Below, piece by piece: positions 21,664 to 34,619 of a DNA stretch of 64,000 bases. The DNA is taken from assembly GCA_905221605.1 (NCBI GenBank), contig CAJNDS010002413.1, positions 186,001 through 250,000 on the forward strand, read 5' to 3'. This DNA comes from Symbiodinium natans. Its lineage: Eukaryota; Sar; Dinophyceae; Suessiales; Symbiodiniaceae. A program made the position numbers and the translations under genes. The stretch's first letter is position 1. Every line of letters begins with the position of its first letter. The notes beneath the pieces were generated by a model. That model did no database searches. It saw nothing but the letters and a program-made list of their open reading frames with translations, and was not told the DNA's origin.

Positions 21664-22461
21664 TCAGGGTTTAGGGTTCAGGGACGGAGGGACATCACAC
21701 TCCGCCCACTTGTTGCCGCCGAAACATGTCAGGCGGCCATCGGCGCGAAGGGCGCAAGTATGACCCGAACCCACTGCAACAGCGAGGACGGCACCCAAGT
21801 CATCGGGTACATTGCACTGCCCTGCATGATTTCGCCCGAAGCACACCAGCCGGCCATCTACACAGATGGCGCAGGTGTGGGCAACGCCTGCTGAGACAGC
21901 AAGGACTGCTCCAATATCTCCCGGAACGTCGCACTGCCCAAAAGAGTTCGCTCCGAAGCATATCAAATTTCCGGCTGTGCCTACAGCACAAGTGTGCTCC
22001 TGTCCGGCCGAAACGGCCACAACCCGTTCCAACTCGGTTGGGGTCTGGATCTCACGCCCGCCTGCTCCGAAGCACAGAAGCATACCGCTGGTCTGGATCG
22101 CGCACGTATGTGTGGTACCTGCAGAGACGCTCAGCACGGGACCCAACTTATCCGGCACTTGGCAGAACTTCGCCAAGCCGAAGCAAACCAGTTCCCCAAT
22201 CGCCGTCACTGCGCAAGTATGCTTGTCGCCCGCGGAAGCTGCTGTGACAAGGCCTAAATCTTCGGGCACGTCGCACTGCCCATATTGGTTCCAACCGAAG
22301 CAGCTGAGCTGTCCATCCACCTGTACGGCGCAGGTGTGGCGGTGGCTTGTTGACACGGTGACCACTGGAGGTAGCCCCTCAGGGATTTCTCGGGCCTTGC
22401 GAACGCCGAACCGTACCAGGCGGCCATCCTGTCCCACCACGTACCTGTGCGCGTGGCACAA
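21664..22461 (-). CDS. RCC1-type beta-propeller fragment
   Basis: One 265-codon frame made of six to seven RCC1-like repeats with the period HTCAxxxDGxLxCFGxNxxGQCxVPxxLGxVxAVSAG (about 38-40 residues each). RCC1/UVR8/HERC-type propellers are protein or chromatin binding scaffolds. The listed start codon is TTG and the first repeat is incomplete; an AG acceptor (CTGCAAG|) lies just upstream. The 3' side has a GT (CC|GTCCCTGAACCC) where the next repeat should begin. So it is either a long internal exon of a gene whose other exons I cannot place, or a truncated copy. It sits within the KS intron on the same strand, and has intron-centre polarity (TTTAGGG left, CCCTAAA right), unlike the small exons. 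Confidence 0.75.
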   Translation of the reverse strand: MCHAHRYVVGQDGRLVRFGVRKAREIPEGLPPVVTVSTSHRHTCAVQVDGQLSCFGWNQYGQCDVPEDLGLVTAASAGDKHTCAVTAIGELVCFGLAKFCQVPDKLGPVLSVSAGTTHTCAIQTSGMLLCFGAGGREIQTPTELERVVAVSAGQEHTCAVGTAGNLICFGANSFGQCDVPGDIGAVLAVSAGVAHTCAICVDGRLVCFGRNHAGQCNVPDDLGAVLAVAVGSGHTCALRADGRLTCFGGNKWAECDVPPSLNPKP

Positions 22462-23150
22462 CGCTTGCAGGGAAGTAAACTAAAACCCTGAACTCTAAAC
22501 CCTAAACCCTAAAACCTACAAAATAAACCCTATAAGCCCCCTTATTACTGGCAAAACGATGTTTGGAGCCACAGGCGCGTATGGTGCCCGCTTGCAGACA
22601 GGTCCAGCACCGCTGCGCCGAGGTGTCCGGGAATGGACGGCAGCACGTACGCGAGGCCTCTCAGAAGAACTGACCCTCCTGGAGAGGTGAAGGCACGCCT
22701 CAGCAGGGTGAAGGCTACGTAGGGTTTGGGGTTTTTTTGGGTCTTCGGGACCCCCAAAACATACTTGTTCTTAGGGGCTGAACACCCTAACCTTGTATAT
22801 GTGGTAGGATCCAACCAAAAGGACCCAATCCCCAAGTGCTTTGTAGGCCGCAAGCCATGAACCCTGAACCCCTTCCACAGTTTCTCAGGCAACGCTACCA
22901 ACTGGGTTTGTTAAGAAGTTGAAACAAAGTTACCAAACGGCCCATAACAAATCTGCTACTTTGTATACTGCTCTGCCCTACTATGTTTAGTGGTAACTTA
23001 AGACTCTGGACAAGAGCCCATGTTAATCGGATGTTCAGCGTCCGGGCTCACAGGGCTTTGGCGGGAGGAAAATATCCCATGCCTTTGGCTTGAGTCGGAA
23101 AGCCTAAACCCTGCAACTAAACTTGTAAGAATCTTGGCCCTGTAGGGCTT
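22462..23150. other. Intronic DNA with an open minus frame
   Basis: A minus frame at 22545-22760 after a CCAG acceptor (GGSVLLRGLAYVLPSIPGHL) looks protein-like but has no partner exon. The rest is unique sequence without arrays. Confidence 0.4.
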
Positions 23151-24340
<1,190 letters not shown>

Positions 24341-24611
24341 AAAAATAATTCCTGGATATGTCCCAAGGTCTGCAGGAGAGATTCTTACAAGACTAATCCT
24401 CTATTCAACGGATGGGAATGGGAAGTGGGAATTTAGGGCGCTAGCCCGAAACCCGAGCGTAAGTACAGGGTGGGGAAACAAGACCAACCCAGCCTTTCTG
24501 GTTGTGGGGGGTCCAAATTCGATGCGCACAGCCGAGATATGCCACCCCTCACACCCTCTGGGTGTGTTGGGGCGCCATCTCTGCATGGAATCTCTGCCGC
24601 TGCGCGGCGAC
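24341..24611 (+). other. Unassigned open island, plus strand
   Basis: Unique DNA with a plus frame (about 90 codons; contains FRALARNPSVSTGWGNKTNP) and a shorter minus frame. No arrays inside. It could be an old coding fragment; no family recognised. Confidence 0.3.
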
Positions 24612-26972
24612 CAGAACCCTAAACCCTCTAAACCCCCCTAAACCCCCCTAAACCCCCTAAACCCCCCTAAGCCCCCCTAAACCCCCCCTAAACCCCCCTA
24701 AACCCCCCTAAGCCCCCCTAAACCCCTCTAACCCCCCTAAACCCGCCTAAACCCTGAGACCCTAAAACTCTAAACCCTCTAAAACCTAAGAATCCCCCCT
24801 GAAAACCGCCGCCTTGGCGCCGGCGCAGCCGGAGCACGTCGGCGCTTGCCGCAGCGCCCGCGCAGCGCCAGACCAAACATCGGGAGGGCTTCTTTGGGGT
24901 TAGGGTTTAGGAGTTTAGGAGTTTAGGAATTTAGGGTTTAGGGTTTAGTGTATAGGATTTAGGGTTTAGGGTTTAGGAATAGAGAATTTGGGGTTTAGGG
25001 GTTACGGGCTTAGGGCTTTAGGGTTTATGGGTTAAGGGGTTTCTGTTTCTAGGGTTGAGGGTTTTTTGAGCTTCTTAGAGTCTAGGCGTTGAGGGGTTGA
25101 GAGGTTAAGGATTCAGGGTTTTTGGGGGCCCAGGATTTAGGGTTTTTGGGACCTACGTAGGTTATGTGCTTTAGTTAACCCAGGGTTAGGCGTGAGGGGT
25201 TAGGGTTTAGGGTTTAGGGTTTAGGGTTTAGGGTTTAGGGTTTAGGGTTTAGGGTTTAGGGTTTAGGGTTTAGGGTTTAGGGTTTAGGGTTTAGGGTTTA
25301 GGGTTTAGGGTTTAGGGTTTAGGGCTTTGGGATGTAGGGGCTTAGGGTTTTCAGGGCTTCAGGGTCTTCATTCGGAGGCTTCAGGGGGAGGGGACCAGGC
25401 AATCCAGGAAATCCAGAGCCTCAGGGCTGAGGGCTCGCAGAAACTTTCGTTCTTTCGCTCTTTCGTTCTTGCATTCTTTCATTCTTTCATTCTTTCATTC
25501 TTTCATTCTTTCATTCTTTCGCTCTTTAATTCTTTCATTCTTTCATTCTTTCCTTTTTTCTTTCTTTCCTTTTTATTTCTTTCTTTCTCTCTCCTTCTTT
25601 TATCTTGCATGTTGTTGCTTTGTTTCTGTCATTTTGCATTTGTTCCTCTTTCGTTTCTTGGCCTTCTCTAAAGAATGAAGGCAGGAAAGAGGACCCTACA
25701 GAGAAAGACGCAAAGAAAGATCACGTGCATGGAATAAGGGTTTAGGGTTTAGGGTCCCTAAACCCTAAACTCTAAACCCTAAACCCTAAATCCTAAACCT
25801 AAACTCTTCTGCTCCTAGGCTTTGGTAAGCCCTGGGTGGTTCAGGGTGCAGGGTCCAAGGCAAAACCCTCAGCCTCAACCCTTAACCCTGAGCCCCTACA
25901 CCCTAGACCCTCTCAACCCTTGTAGGGCTTCAAGTCGTTGACCCCGAACCCCGAACCCTAAACCCTAAACCCTCAACCCTACGCCCTAAGTCCCAAAACC
26001 CTAAAACCCTAAACCCTAAACCCTAAACCCTAAACCCTAAACCCTAAACAATACCTAGGACCTTTAGGCCTTGGAGTTCCAGGATTCACGGCATGAACGG
26101 CTAGAGCCCTACACTCTGAAGCCCCCAACTTCCGAAAGTCCCAGGAAGCGCTTAGGGTTTAGGGTTTAGGGTTTAGGGTTTAGGGTTTAGGGTTTAGGGT
26201 TTAGGGTTTAGGGTTTAGGGTTTAGGGCTCAGGGTTAAGGATGTGTTTCTTGGGGTCACGGGGATTCTTGGAAACCCCAACCCATAGCCCCAGTTTTCTT
26301 TTAGACCCTGAAAGCCCCCGAGCCCTCAAGTATCCCTGGGAGGGGAGAGAACTTCAGCTGCCAACACGCCGAAGTCCTAAACCCGACACCCTGAAACCCT
26401 AAACCCTGAACACCCCCACCCCCCCACCCCAGAACAACAACAAAAAGAACTAAAGACCTAAACCCTAGAACCCAAAACCCTACAATCAAAGGTGCCGAGA
26501 AACCCTAGCCCTAAACCATCCTGAACCCCTAAACCCTGAAATCCTAAAGCCTCAAACCCTGAACCCTAAAGCCCTTAGCCCTAAAGCCCTAAGCCCTAAA
26601 CGCTTGAACCCTAAGCTCAGCACCCTAAAGCCCTACAAATTTAAAGCCCTAGGCCCTAGATCCAGAGCCCTACACGCTAAAGCCCTAAACCCTGAAGCCT
26701 AAGCTCTAAACCCTAAAGCCCTACAGCCCTAAACCCTAAACCCTGAACCCTACACCCTAAGCCCTGAGCCCTAAACCCCAACCCTAAACCCCCAACCCCT
26801 AAAGCCCCAAACCCTGAACCCTACACCCTAAGCCCTGAGCCCTAAACCCCAAACCCCAAACCCTAAAACTGAAGCCCTAGACCCTAGACCCTAGACCCTA
26901 GACTCCAGACCCTAAACCCTAAACCCTAAACCCTAAACCCTAGCCCTAAACCCTAAACCCTAGCCCGAAACC
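24612..26972. repeat. KS intron: CCCCCCTAAA array, TTTAGGG arrays, TTCTTTCA run
   Basis: C-rich decamers (24620-24745), a 130 bp TTTAGGG array (25198-25325), a TTCTTTCA-type pyrimidine run (25445-25600), mixed patches, TTTAGGG 26145-26227, then long degenerate CCCTAAA/CCCTAAG/CCCTAGA sequence 26490-26990. An island at 24800-24885 has exon-type flanks but no clear frame. Confidence 0.75.
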
Positions 26973-27052
26973 CTAAACCCTAAGCCCTAAACTCATCGAA
27001 GGCCTGGAGTTGCGGCGCACGGCCGCGACGAGGGCCGCGTAGTCAGGGAGGC
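26973..27052 (-). CDS. Sulfotransferase last exon
   Basis: Acceptor TTGGAG|GC; completes TG then reads LPDYAALVAAVRRNSR, matching the TGxxxYxxL end of related enzymes. If it reads on it meets TAG inside the CCCTAAA array (26973), giving the stop; a GC donor at CCAG|GCC is the alternative. Confidence 0.8.
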
Positions 27053-27883
27053 CTCCAAGGGGTGGCCCGGAGGGGGTTTAGGGTTTAGGGTTTAGGGTTT
27101 AGGTTTTGGGGTTTAGGGTTCAGGGTTTAGGGTTAGGGTTCAGGGTTTCGGGTTCAAGGTCCAGGGTTTCGGGCTCAGGGTTATGGGGTTTGCGAGCCCG
27201 TCGGGTTTCGGTTTAGGGGCTTGCGGGCTTCGGGCTTGGGGTTTGGGGGCTCTGGGGGTTTGGGGGAGATGGGGGGCTCAAGCGCTTTTTGGAGATTTAA
27301 GCATTGGCATTGAGGGTTCAGGGTGCAGGGCGTGGGGCTTCGTGCCGAAGGTTTACCCTAAGTTTAGGGTTTAGGGTTTCGGGTTTAGGGTTTCGGGTTT
27401 CGGGTTTAGGGTTTAGGGCAGGGTTTAGGGTTTCGGGTTTGGGGTATGCACGCTTTGTCGGGGAGGGATGATGTTGGGGCACTTAGGCTTGAAGAAAAGA
27501 CTTGTAGGTTGATTCGCGCATCTCACGCCTACAAAGCAAGACCCCCAAATCTCACACCCTGCAACCTAAACCCTAAACCCTAAACACCAAACCCCAAACC
27601 CTGCGCCAGACCAGTGATGTAAGGGGAGCCACTTGCTTTCTGAGTTTTTGCAGGGGGGAGGACGGTTCACCTCTGGGTTCTACTAAGGGGTGTTCACGGT
27701 TTAGGGCTTAGGCAAGTGGAGCCCTGGGTAAGGGGTCATTTAGCAATGGCGTTTTAGGGCTTCAGGGTTTCAGGGTTCGGGATTTAGGGCTAAACCCTAA
27801 ACCCCAAACCCTAAACCCTAAACCCTAAACCCTAAACCCTAAACCCTAAACCCTAAAGCCTAAACCTCGCGTCGCGGACTCGC
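27053..27883. repeat. Sulfotransferase intron 17
   Basis: TTTAGGG and TTTCGGG patches on the left, CCCTAAA 27785-27860 on the right; short unique stretch 27480-27700. Confidence 0.8.
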
Positions 27884-27929
27884 CTGTCTCTGCTTCCACG
27901 ACATCCCGCCAGCGCTGTTGCAGGAAGGC
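27884..27929 (-). CDS. Sulfotransferase exon 17
   Basis: AFLQQRWRDVVEAET plus one base; acceptor CGCCAG|GCC, GC donor ACAG|GCGAGT. CCCTAAA left, TTTAGGG right. Confidence 0.85.
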
Positions 27930-29321
27930 CTGGCGAGAGGGGGGATTGAAGGTTCGCCGACTGGGTTTAGGATTTAGGGTTGGGGTTTTGGGTTTAGGGT
28001 TTAGGGTTTAGGATTTAGGGTTTAGGGTTTGGGGTTTAGGGTTCAGTGGTATAAGGAGGGACCCCTAGAAAGGACCCTTAATCTTATTCCCCTATATGAC
28101 CCCTATATAGAGTCCCTGTATACCGAAGTAGCCCCCAAATAACCCCTAAATAACCCCTGAGGTCCCTTGTCCTTCTTTAGCCCCTTGAGGCTGCGGAACA
28201 GCAGTGCAAAGCTAACCCTAAACCCTAAGCTTGGGGCCCACATGCTGGCCACAGGCCTTATGAGCCTCGGCTTCCAAAGTTTGAGGTTGAAGACCTACCC
28301 CCTAGACCCTAGACGCTAGAGACTAGATACTAGATACTAGACCCCAGACCCTAGACCCTAGGCCCTAAACCGCCTAAGCCCCTAAACCCTGAACCATCCT
28401 CAACTCACCTTGCGAGGATCTGCTTCCCCCAATTCCCCTTACTCGCAAATACAGCATCCCTTGAAGAGACCCCTACACCCTAAACCCTAAACACCAAACC
28501 CTAAACCCTAACCCATGAACGGGGAAGTTAATGCTCTGCCGGCCCAACGAATATCAACAAATTCCCTCTGCGCGAAGCCACACCATGCCCAAAGGACGGT
28601 GAGGGTTCCTGTGTTCGGCTCCTAAACCCTGAACCCGAAACCCTATTTCCGAAACCCTAAACCCTAAACCCTGAACCCGTGGTAATGGAGGGTTAGCCTA
28701 AACACTAAACCCTCCTTCCAAGGGTGCAGGTGCCTTTGCCGCATCGTCGAGGACTGGCAAGGGGTTGGGAGTTTCCAGGGTTCAAGGCTCGGGGCTGGGA
28801 GGTGCTTTGGGTGTTTGGGTTTAGGGTTTAGGGTTTAGGGTATGGGGTTTAGGGCTATATGTTTCAGGTGTTTCTGGTTCTGGGATTGTAAGGGCTTATG
28901 ATATAAAAAAAAAAACGGCTTTAGGGGCTTGTCAGGGCTTATGATCTTTATCGGGGCTTGGGGGGCTGGGCCTTCACAGTCCTGCCCTGAGCCCTGTAGG
29001 AGGGAGTTGCGGCATCAGGGTTCATGGTTTCGGGTCTAGGGCTTAGGGGGATATGTTCTTTCTTATATCCCCCCCAAATCACCCTTCAAGAGAGCCAGGA
29101 TGTAAACCCTGTTGAAGCCGTCAAACATGAAAACCCTGAAACCCTGAGCTTGGCATCCCCAACCCCAAACCCTAACCCTAAACCCTAACCAAACTCCAAA
29201 CCCCAAACCCTAAACCCTGCCCCTAAACCCTAAACCCCAACCTCCAAACCCTAAGCCCCAAACCCTAAATCCTGAACCCTAAACCCGAAACCCGAAACCC
29301 TAAACCCAGAAGGGGGCCTTC
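27930..29321. repeat. Sulfotransferase intron 16
   Basis: Arrays plus unique islands. A minus island at 28396-28470 ends in a strong AAG|GTGAGT donor (GNWGKQILA), and one at 28515-28610 reads FAQREFVDIRWAG. The flanking exons join without them. Confidence 0.65.
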
Positions 29322-29394
29322 CTTGGGCGGGTCGAGGTGCACGCGGGGCGCCGGCGCGAAGCTCTCGGCGCCGTTGGGCGCGCGGCCGAGGCGC
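29322..29394 (-). CDS. Sulfotransferase exon 16
   Basis: Reads RLGRAPNGAESFAPAPRV and on to DPPK; very GC-rich third positions. Acceptor AAAGAG|G, GA donor AAG|GAAGGC. Exon-type array polarity. Confidence 0.85.
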
Positions 29395-31063
29395 CTCTTT
29401 TTGGGGGTTTTAGGGTTTAGGAATAGGGTTTAGGGTTTAGGGTTTAGGGTTTAGGGTTTAGGGTTTAGGGTTTTGTGCTGTTGAGAGTGTTAGGGTTTAG
29501 GGCTTAGGGGTTAGGGTTTTAGGGTTGATACGAAAACCTCTTTTTCTCTTTGTTTCATAACGAAAATCTCTATTTCTCTCCATTTTGTCTATATTGTCAT
29601 AGTTTCCTCTATATTTCATGAGGAAGACATGAGAGAGGAATACATGAGGAATTAATTCTCTGTGATATCTCAATATGCGACTTGCAATTAAAAGTGTTTT
29701 TGTTCCTCTTGTCCTATTGCAATAGCAAAACCATTATTTTCTCTGTATCTTAATGGGAGAATCTCCAATTTCTTGAAATTTGAACATGAAAACCTCTCTC
29801 TTTTCTCCGTACTTTAACAGGAAAACCTTTTTAATTTGTGCATATTTTGATATGAAAACCTCTCTTTTCTTGCTATTTTCTATATGAGCCTTTTTTTCAT
29901 TGTGTGGCGTGTTGTAATGGCATGGGTATCCTACGCGGGCCTACGCGTCAGCTCATGTTTAGTAGGCGCGTGGCCTACGCGCAGAGTATGTTGTTGACGC
30001 GTGCCTACGCGGACCTACGCGGCAAGCATAGACAAACTACGCGGATCTCCGCGCCCATACTGCATAGACTTGCCTACGCGGACCCTACGCAGACCTACGC
30101 CCTGCAGGCAAAATGCTACGCGGCCGACTTTCAATGATCGCGTTTCTATGTAGGCTTGCTCCTAGAAAAAAAACGCTGCTCAATATTTGAATATCAAGAC
30201 CTCTATATTTCAATATGAACCCTCTACATTTTCGTTATATTTTAGAATGAAAATCTTTATTTCCTCTGTGTTTCTCTGTATTCTATAACGAAAACCTCTA
30301 TTTCTCTGGTCTGTAGTTTTCTAGTTTGTCAATATTTTTAGACTTCTTCTCTATATTTCACGAGGAAGACATGAAAGAGGAATACATGAAAAGCTAACTC
30401 TCTACATTTTATAAGAATACATGCACTTTGTTTGTTTGTGACTCGCAGACAACAAGTATTCTTGTTCATGTTGCCATATTCTCATAACACAAGCTCTGTT
30501 TTCTCGATTCTTTGCTAAGAAGATGTTCATATCTCTGTTTTTAATCGGAAAAATCAACTTCCTCTATCAGTTCTGAATTCTCGTAGAAAAGCAGGCCCCC
30601 GCATTTGCAATCAAAATGCTTGCATCATGGCTTTGGGAGGGATTCGTATGCTTTGAAAAAGCGGGGTTGGGGGTGCGCAGCCCCCCCCCCCCCCCATTTG
30701 CAAGCACAATGCTCTCATGGGTTTGAAAGGGATCTGACGCAGGCTTGCCCGGCTAAAAAGCGGGGGGTTTCGGGGGGGGGGGGGGGGGGGGGGAGGGTGG
30801 GAGCAAATAAATGTCCTCCTGGGGGGCGGGGAGGAAGGGGGGGGGGGGGGGGGGGGCGCGTTCTTTTTTTTGCTGCGGGTGCGGGTTTTTATTTTTGCTG
30901 CGGGTGTGGGGGCGACACGCGCCAGGTCACTCGCTTACCAGGGCGGCCCCTGAAAAAAAACCTCTCAAAAAAGCACCCACAACAAAACAAAACACGGGTT
31001 CCACCCCCAGAAGAAGCCCCTCAACCCTAAACCCTGAACCCTAAACCAAACCCTAAGCCCCAC
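29395..31063. other. Sulfotransferase intron 15 with AT-rich island
   Basis: TTTAGGG 29420-29475, then an AT-rich island (29535-30600) and G-run rich DNA (30680-30870). The AT island contains a diverged direct repeat (29597-29660 and 30343-30405) and a TACGCG-rich core (29930-30125). Confidence 0.75.
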
Positions 31064-31122
31064 CCGTGAGCCAGCCTCAGCACTTCATATGCCCAGCTTT
31101 CGTCAAACTTGCTGCCCATCTC
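31064..31122 (-). CDS. Sulfotransferase exon 15 (KFDESW)
   Basis: EMGSKFDESWAYEVLRLAH plus two bases; acceptor TTCGAG|GAG, GT donor CACGG|GTGGGG. KFDxxW is typical of one sulfotransferase subgroup. Confidence 0.88.
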
Positions 31123-32092
31123 CTCGAACCATTGAGCCCCGTCAGGGCTTAGGGTTTAGGGTTTTGGGGTTTAGGGTCCAGGGTTTTGAGGGTTTTGGGG
31201 GGTTTTGGGGGTTTGGGGGGTTTTGGGGGTTTTGGGGGTTTTGGGGGTTTTGAGGGCTTTGGGAGTTTTGGGGGTTTTGGGGGTTTTGCGGGCTTTGGGG
31301 GTTTTGGGGGTTTGGGGGGTTTGGGGATTCGGGTAGCCCGGCTTTACCAAATGGAGCTTCAAAGGTTTAGGTTCTCAATGGCTTTCAATGGGTTTCAAAG
31401 GCTTAGGGTTTAGGGCTCAGGGTTTTGGGGGTTGAAGGTTGTGGGTTGAGAGTTCAGGGTGCCTCTAGGTTGCAGGCTTAGGCTCTTTATGGCCGTTTAG
31501 AGCCCTTATCCCACAGGGTTAAGGGCTTGGGGCCCCAACCCCCCCACCCTCCTCCCAAAAAAAAGACGTGACTGAAACCCCGCGCAAAAGGCTAAGCCCA
31601 TCCTCTGGTACCGATGATCCTACTTCCATAGCTGAACCTTCCTGAACCCTCACCTACTTTAAACCCTAAACCCTAAACCCTAAACCCTAAACCCTAAACC
31701 CTGAACCCCCTTAAACCAGAGCTCATAAGCCCCCAAAACTCCCAGATCCTGCGAAGGCAGCCCGCAGCTCTAAACCTAGGGGATAGGATTAGGGGGACCC
31801 TTGGGGATAAAGACCCTCTGAATAAGGTCCCTGTTTAAGAGAGCCAGAAGAGGGTTCGGAAGGTGTTCCCTTTTAAGGGTACCCCTTATCCTACCTAGGA
31901 AAACTCTCAAACTCGGGATGTTCCCTCTCCTTCTACTTCTGGTAACAGTCCTTAATTTGGGGATTCTGGCACCCCCCTCTATATGAGAATCCCCACTAAG
32001 GACGGTTAGTATAAGAGGGCACATCCCAAGGGTAAACCCTGAACCAAAAACCCCCCCCAAAAGCTGCTGAAACCCCTCTGCAGCCCGGCGTC
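31123..32092. repeat. Sulfotransferase intron 14
   Basis: GGGGGTTTT-type repeat 31190-31335, CCCTAAA 31660-31712 and a family B MITE. Confidence 0.75.
31913..32029. mobile_element. MITE family B copy, diverged
   Basis: TCGGGATGTTCCCTCTCCTT ... GTATAAGAGGGCACATCCC with inner AGTCCTTA/TAAGGAC symmetry. Confidence 0.75.
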
Positions 32093-32137
32093 CGCCATGC
32101 TCTCGCGGCTGCATAGGCGCAGGACGCGCTCCGTCAC
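32093..32137 (-). CDS. Sulfotransferase exon 14
   Basis: VTERVLRLCSRESMA; acceptor CCGCAG|GTG, GA donor GCG|GACGCC. It continues exon 13 (PAPTEE) in phase 0 across 15 kb. Confidence 0.85.
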
Positions 32138-32267
32138 CTGCGGGGCTGGAAGAATATCGGGGGGGGTTTAGGGTTGAGGGTTCAGGGTTAGGAGGGTACC
32201 TTCTTGGGGTCCTTATTATAAGGGAAGCCTACTATTTTGGGAGTCTACAGTAGGGTTCCCTTATTTT

Positions 32268-32502
32268 CGTTCAAGGTACTTAACCCAGTTTTAGCTGTAC
32301 TTGAACCCACTCATAAGCTCCTTATGTGCCCTAATATGATCATAATTTAGGTCATAAGCACGGTTTAATTGTGTTTTTAAGTACCAAGAACCTCCAAGTG
32401 CTATCACCCAATTATGGTCATAGTTGGGGGACTTAAGGGGCTCACAAGTGGGTGAGATGTACACTTATCATTGGGTTAACAAGTACCATGAACCCCCAAG
32501 TA
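32268..32502. mobile_element. Two adjacent MITE family A copies
   Basis: The first runs from TTCAAGGTACTTAA to TACCAAGAACCTCCAAG; the second, joined head to tail, ends TAAC AAGTACCATGAACCCCC. Confidence 0.65.
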
Positions 32503-33871
32503 GGGCTTAGTAGTGCTCAGCCGATCCCAGCTGGAGTTCGGCAGGACTTAGGGTTTGGGGTTTAGGGTTAGGAGTCCTTAGGGTTAGCAGGGCTTAGGGT
32601 TAGTAGGGCTGAGGGTTAGTAGGGCTTAGGGTTCAGGTTGTAGGCTTTGAGGTTGTTGAGGTTGCAGGTTCGAGTCGGAGGGTTAAGGGTTGAGGGTTTA
32701 GGTCAGGGGTTTGGTGTTTGGGGTTTGGAGTTTGGGGTTTGGGGTTTAGGGTTTGAGGTGAGCCAACTGCTCAGTCCTTGCAAGACTACAGTCTTGGCGT
32801 GGGACTGCTTGCACAACGTATATGGGAGTATACGAAAGATGTGCCCCCTAATATAGACCCCCACATAGTCGGATTCTCTTATAGCAATGGCCCCAAGAAG
32901 GTACCCCGAAATTTGGGAAGCCCCCATAAGGGTTTAGGGTTTAGGGGTTAGGGAGCCAAGGCCCCAACAAGGAATAAGGGCCCACTCTGGGTCGTAGAAT
33001 AGGATTGAATGGGAGAAGTGAGCCTTCAGCTAACATCACGTCCCCTGCCCCCCCCCCCCCCCCCCCACGAACCGCTGAAAAACTTTGAGCCCTAAAACCC
33101 CCCCAAAAGGCCTCTGAGCCCTGGGGTTTAGGGTTGAGGGTTCAGGGTTCAGGGTTTAGGGTTTAGGGTTTAGGGTTTAGGGTTTAGGGTTTAGGGTTTA
33201 GGGTTTAGGGTTTAGGGTTTAGGGTTTAGGGTTTAGGGTTTAGGGTTTAGGGTTTAGGTTTACCGTGTAGCTGGCAGAGCAACCTTTTCGCCGCGGGAGG
33301 CTATATGCTTTGGTTCAGTAGACGTGCAAGCAAGGCGCGGGGTGCGGGGGGTGTAGAGAAGACCGCCAAGCAACACCCCGAATCCTGCAAAGCCTTGCAT
33401 CTCCGTAGGGTTTAACCTTAAACCCTAAACCCTAAACCCTAAACCCTAAACCCTAAAGAGCGTATGCGTAAGGGAAGCCAACGGACCCTCAAGCTGTGCA
33501 GCCCCAAGCCCGCGAATCGGGAGGACCTGAGTTCCTCCGTGCAAGGGTTCCAGCATCGGTGAAACTGAGCGCAAGCTGGCGAATTCAGCTCACTGGCGAC
33601 CCTAAACCCTAAACCCTAAACCCCGAACCCTAAACCCTAAACCCTAAACCCTGAACCCTGAACCCTGAACCCTGAACCCTAAACCCTAAACCCTAAACCC
33701 TAAACCCTAAACCTCCTATAGGCTCTAGGGCTTTACGGCTTTCCGGAGTGAGGCGTTCATGAATAAGGGAACCCATTTCAGGGTTCTACCTAGCAATGCG
33801 GAAGCCTGTCTATGGTCTTTTCTAGAAGGCACCGTACTAAACAGACTCAAAAATGGAGCCTAATTTAGAGA

Positions 33872-33908
<37 letters not shown>

Positions 33909-33927
33909 GTTTTTATCGAGAGCGGGG

Positions 33928-33963
<36 letters not shown>

Positions 33964-34120
33964 TCCTACAAAGGGCGGTAAAACAGGCCCCAAACCCTGA
34001 ACCCTGAATCTTTGCATTCCTTCCTCACTCTTAGTAGCAAGGAAGGGACCTAGAACCCAGAACCCAGAACCCAGAACCCTAAACCCAAAACCCTAAACCG
34101 CAAAACCAATGGGCTGCCAG

Positions 34121-34197
34121 GCATTTCGATCGCCAGCAAGTCAATGAGGCGAAGCAGGGCATTCGCAGCACTTGCCATCCAAAACGAGGCCAAGGAG
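34121..34197. other. Exon-like island, strand unclear
   Basis: Exon-type flanks. Plus: acceptor GCCAG|GC, frame ISIASKSMRRSRAFAALAIQ, strong donor GAG|GTAACC. Minus: open (SLASFWMASAANALLRLIDL) but no AG acceptor. If plus, it would run against its neighbours. Confidence 0.35.
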
Positions 34198-34619
34198 GTA
34201 ACCCGCACCCGGGGGGGTTCCAGGCCTAGGGATGTTTAGGGTTTAGGGTTTAGGGTTTAGGGTTTAGGGTTTAGGGTTTAGGGTTTAGGGTTCAGCATCT
34301 CAAGTTTCGAGCATTTGCTAGGCCAGCAGTGTGTGTAGGCAACGGAAAAAAACCACCCGCCCAAAGAATCCCATAACATTACGAAAATAGAAAGTTTATT
34401 CATTTCTTTTCAGAGGCACCAAGAGGCCAAACAATCACACAGACCTCAAGGTATTCCATGCAGGAACCCTGAGTCTGTGCCCTGCTGCCTTATTGAATAT
34501 GGCCCCCCCGTCCCGGGGCCTGCCCGGGACTTTGTCCTAAACCGTCCCGGAATGTCCGGGACAAATGTCTCGGGGCCCTCCCGGGACCATCGCAAGCGTG
34601 AATCCCCAACCCGGACTCG

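Noticed and set aside
33266-33400. Minus frame FGVLLGGLLYTPRTPRLACT as an exon
   Set aside because: It has a good acceptor and GT donor, but intron-centre polarity and no partner exon; too weak to list as a gene.
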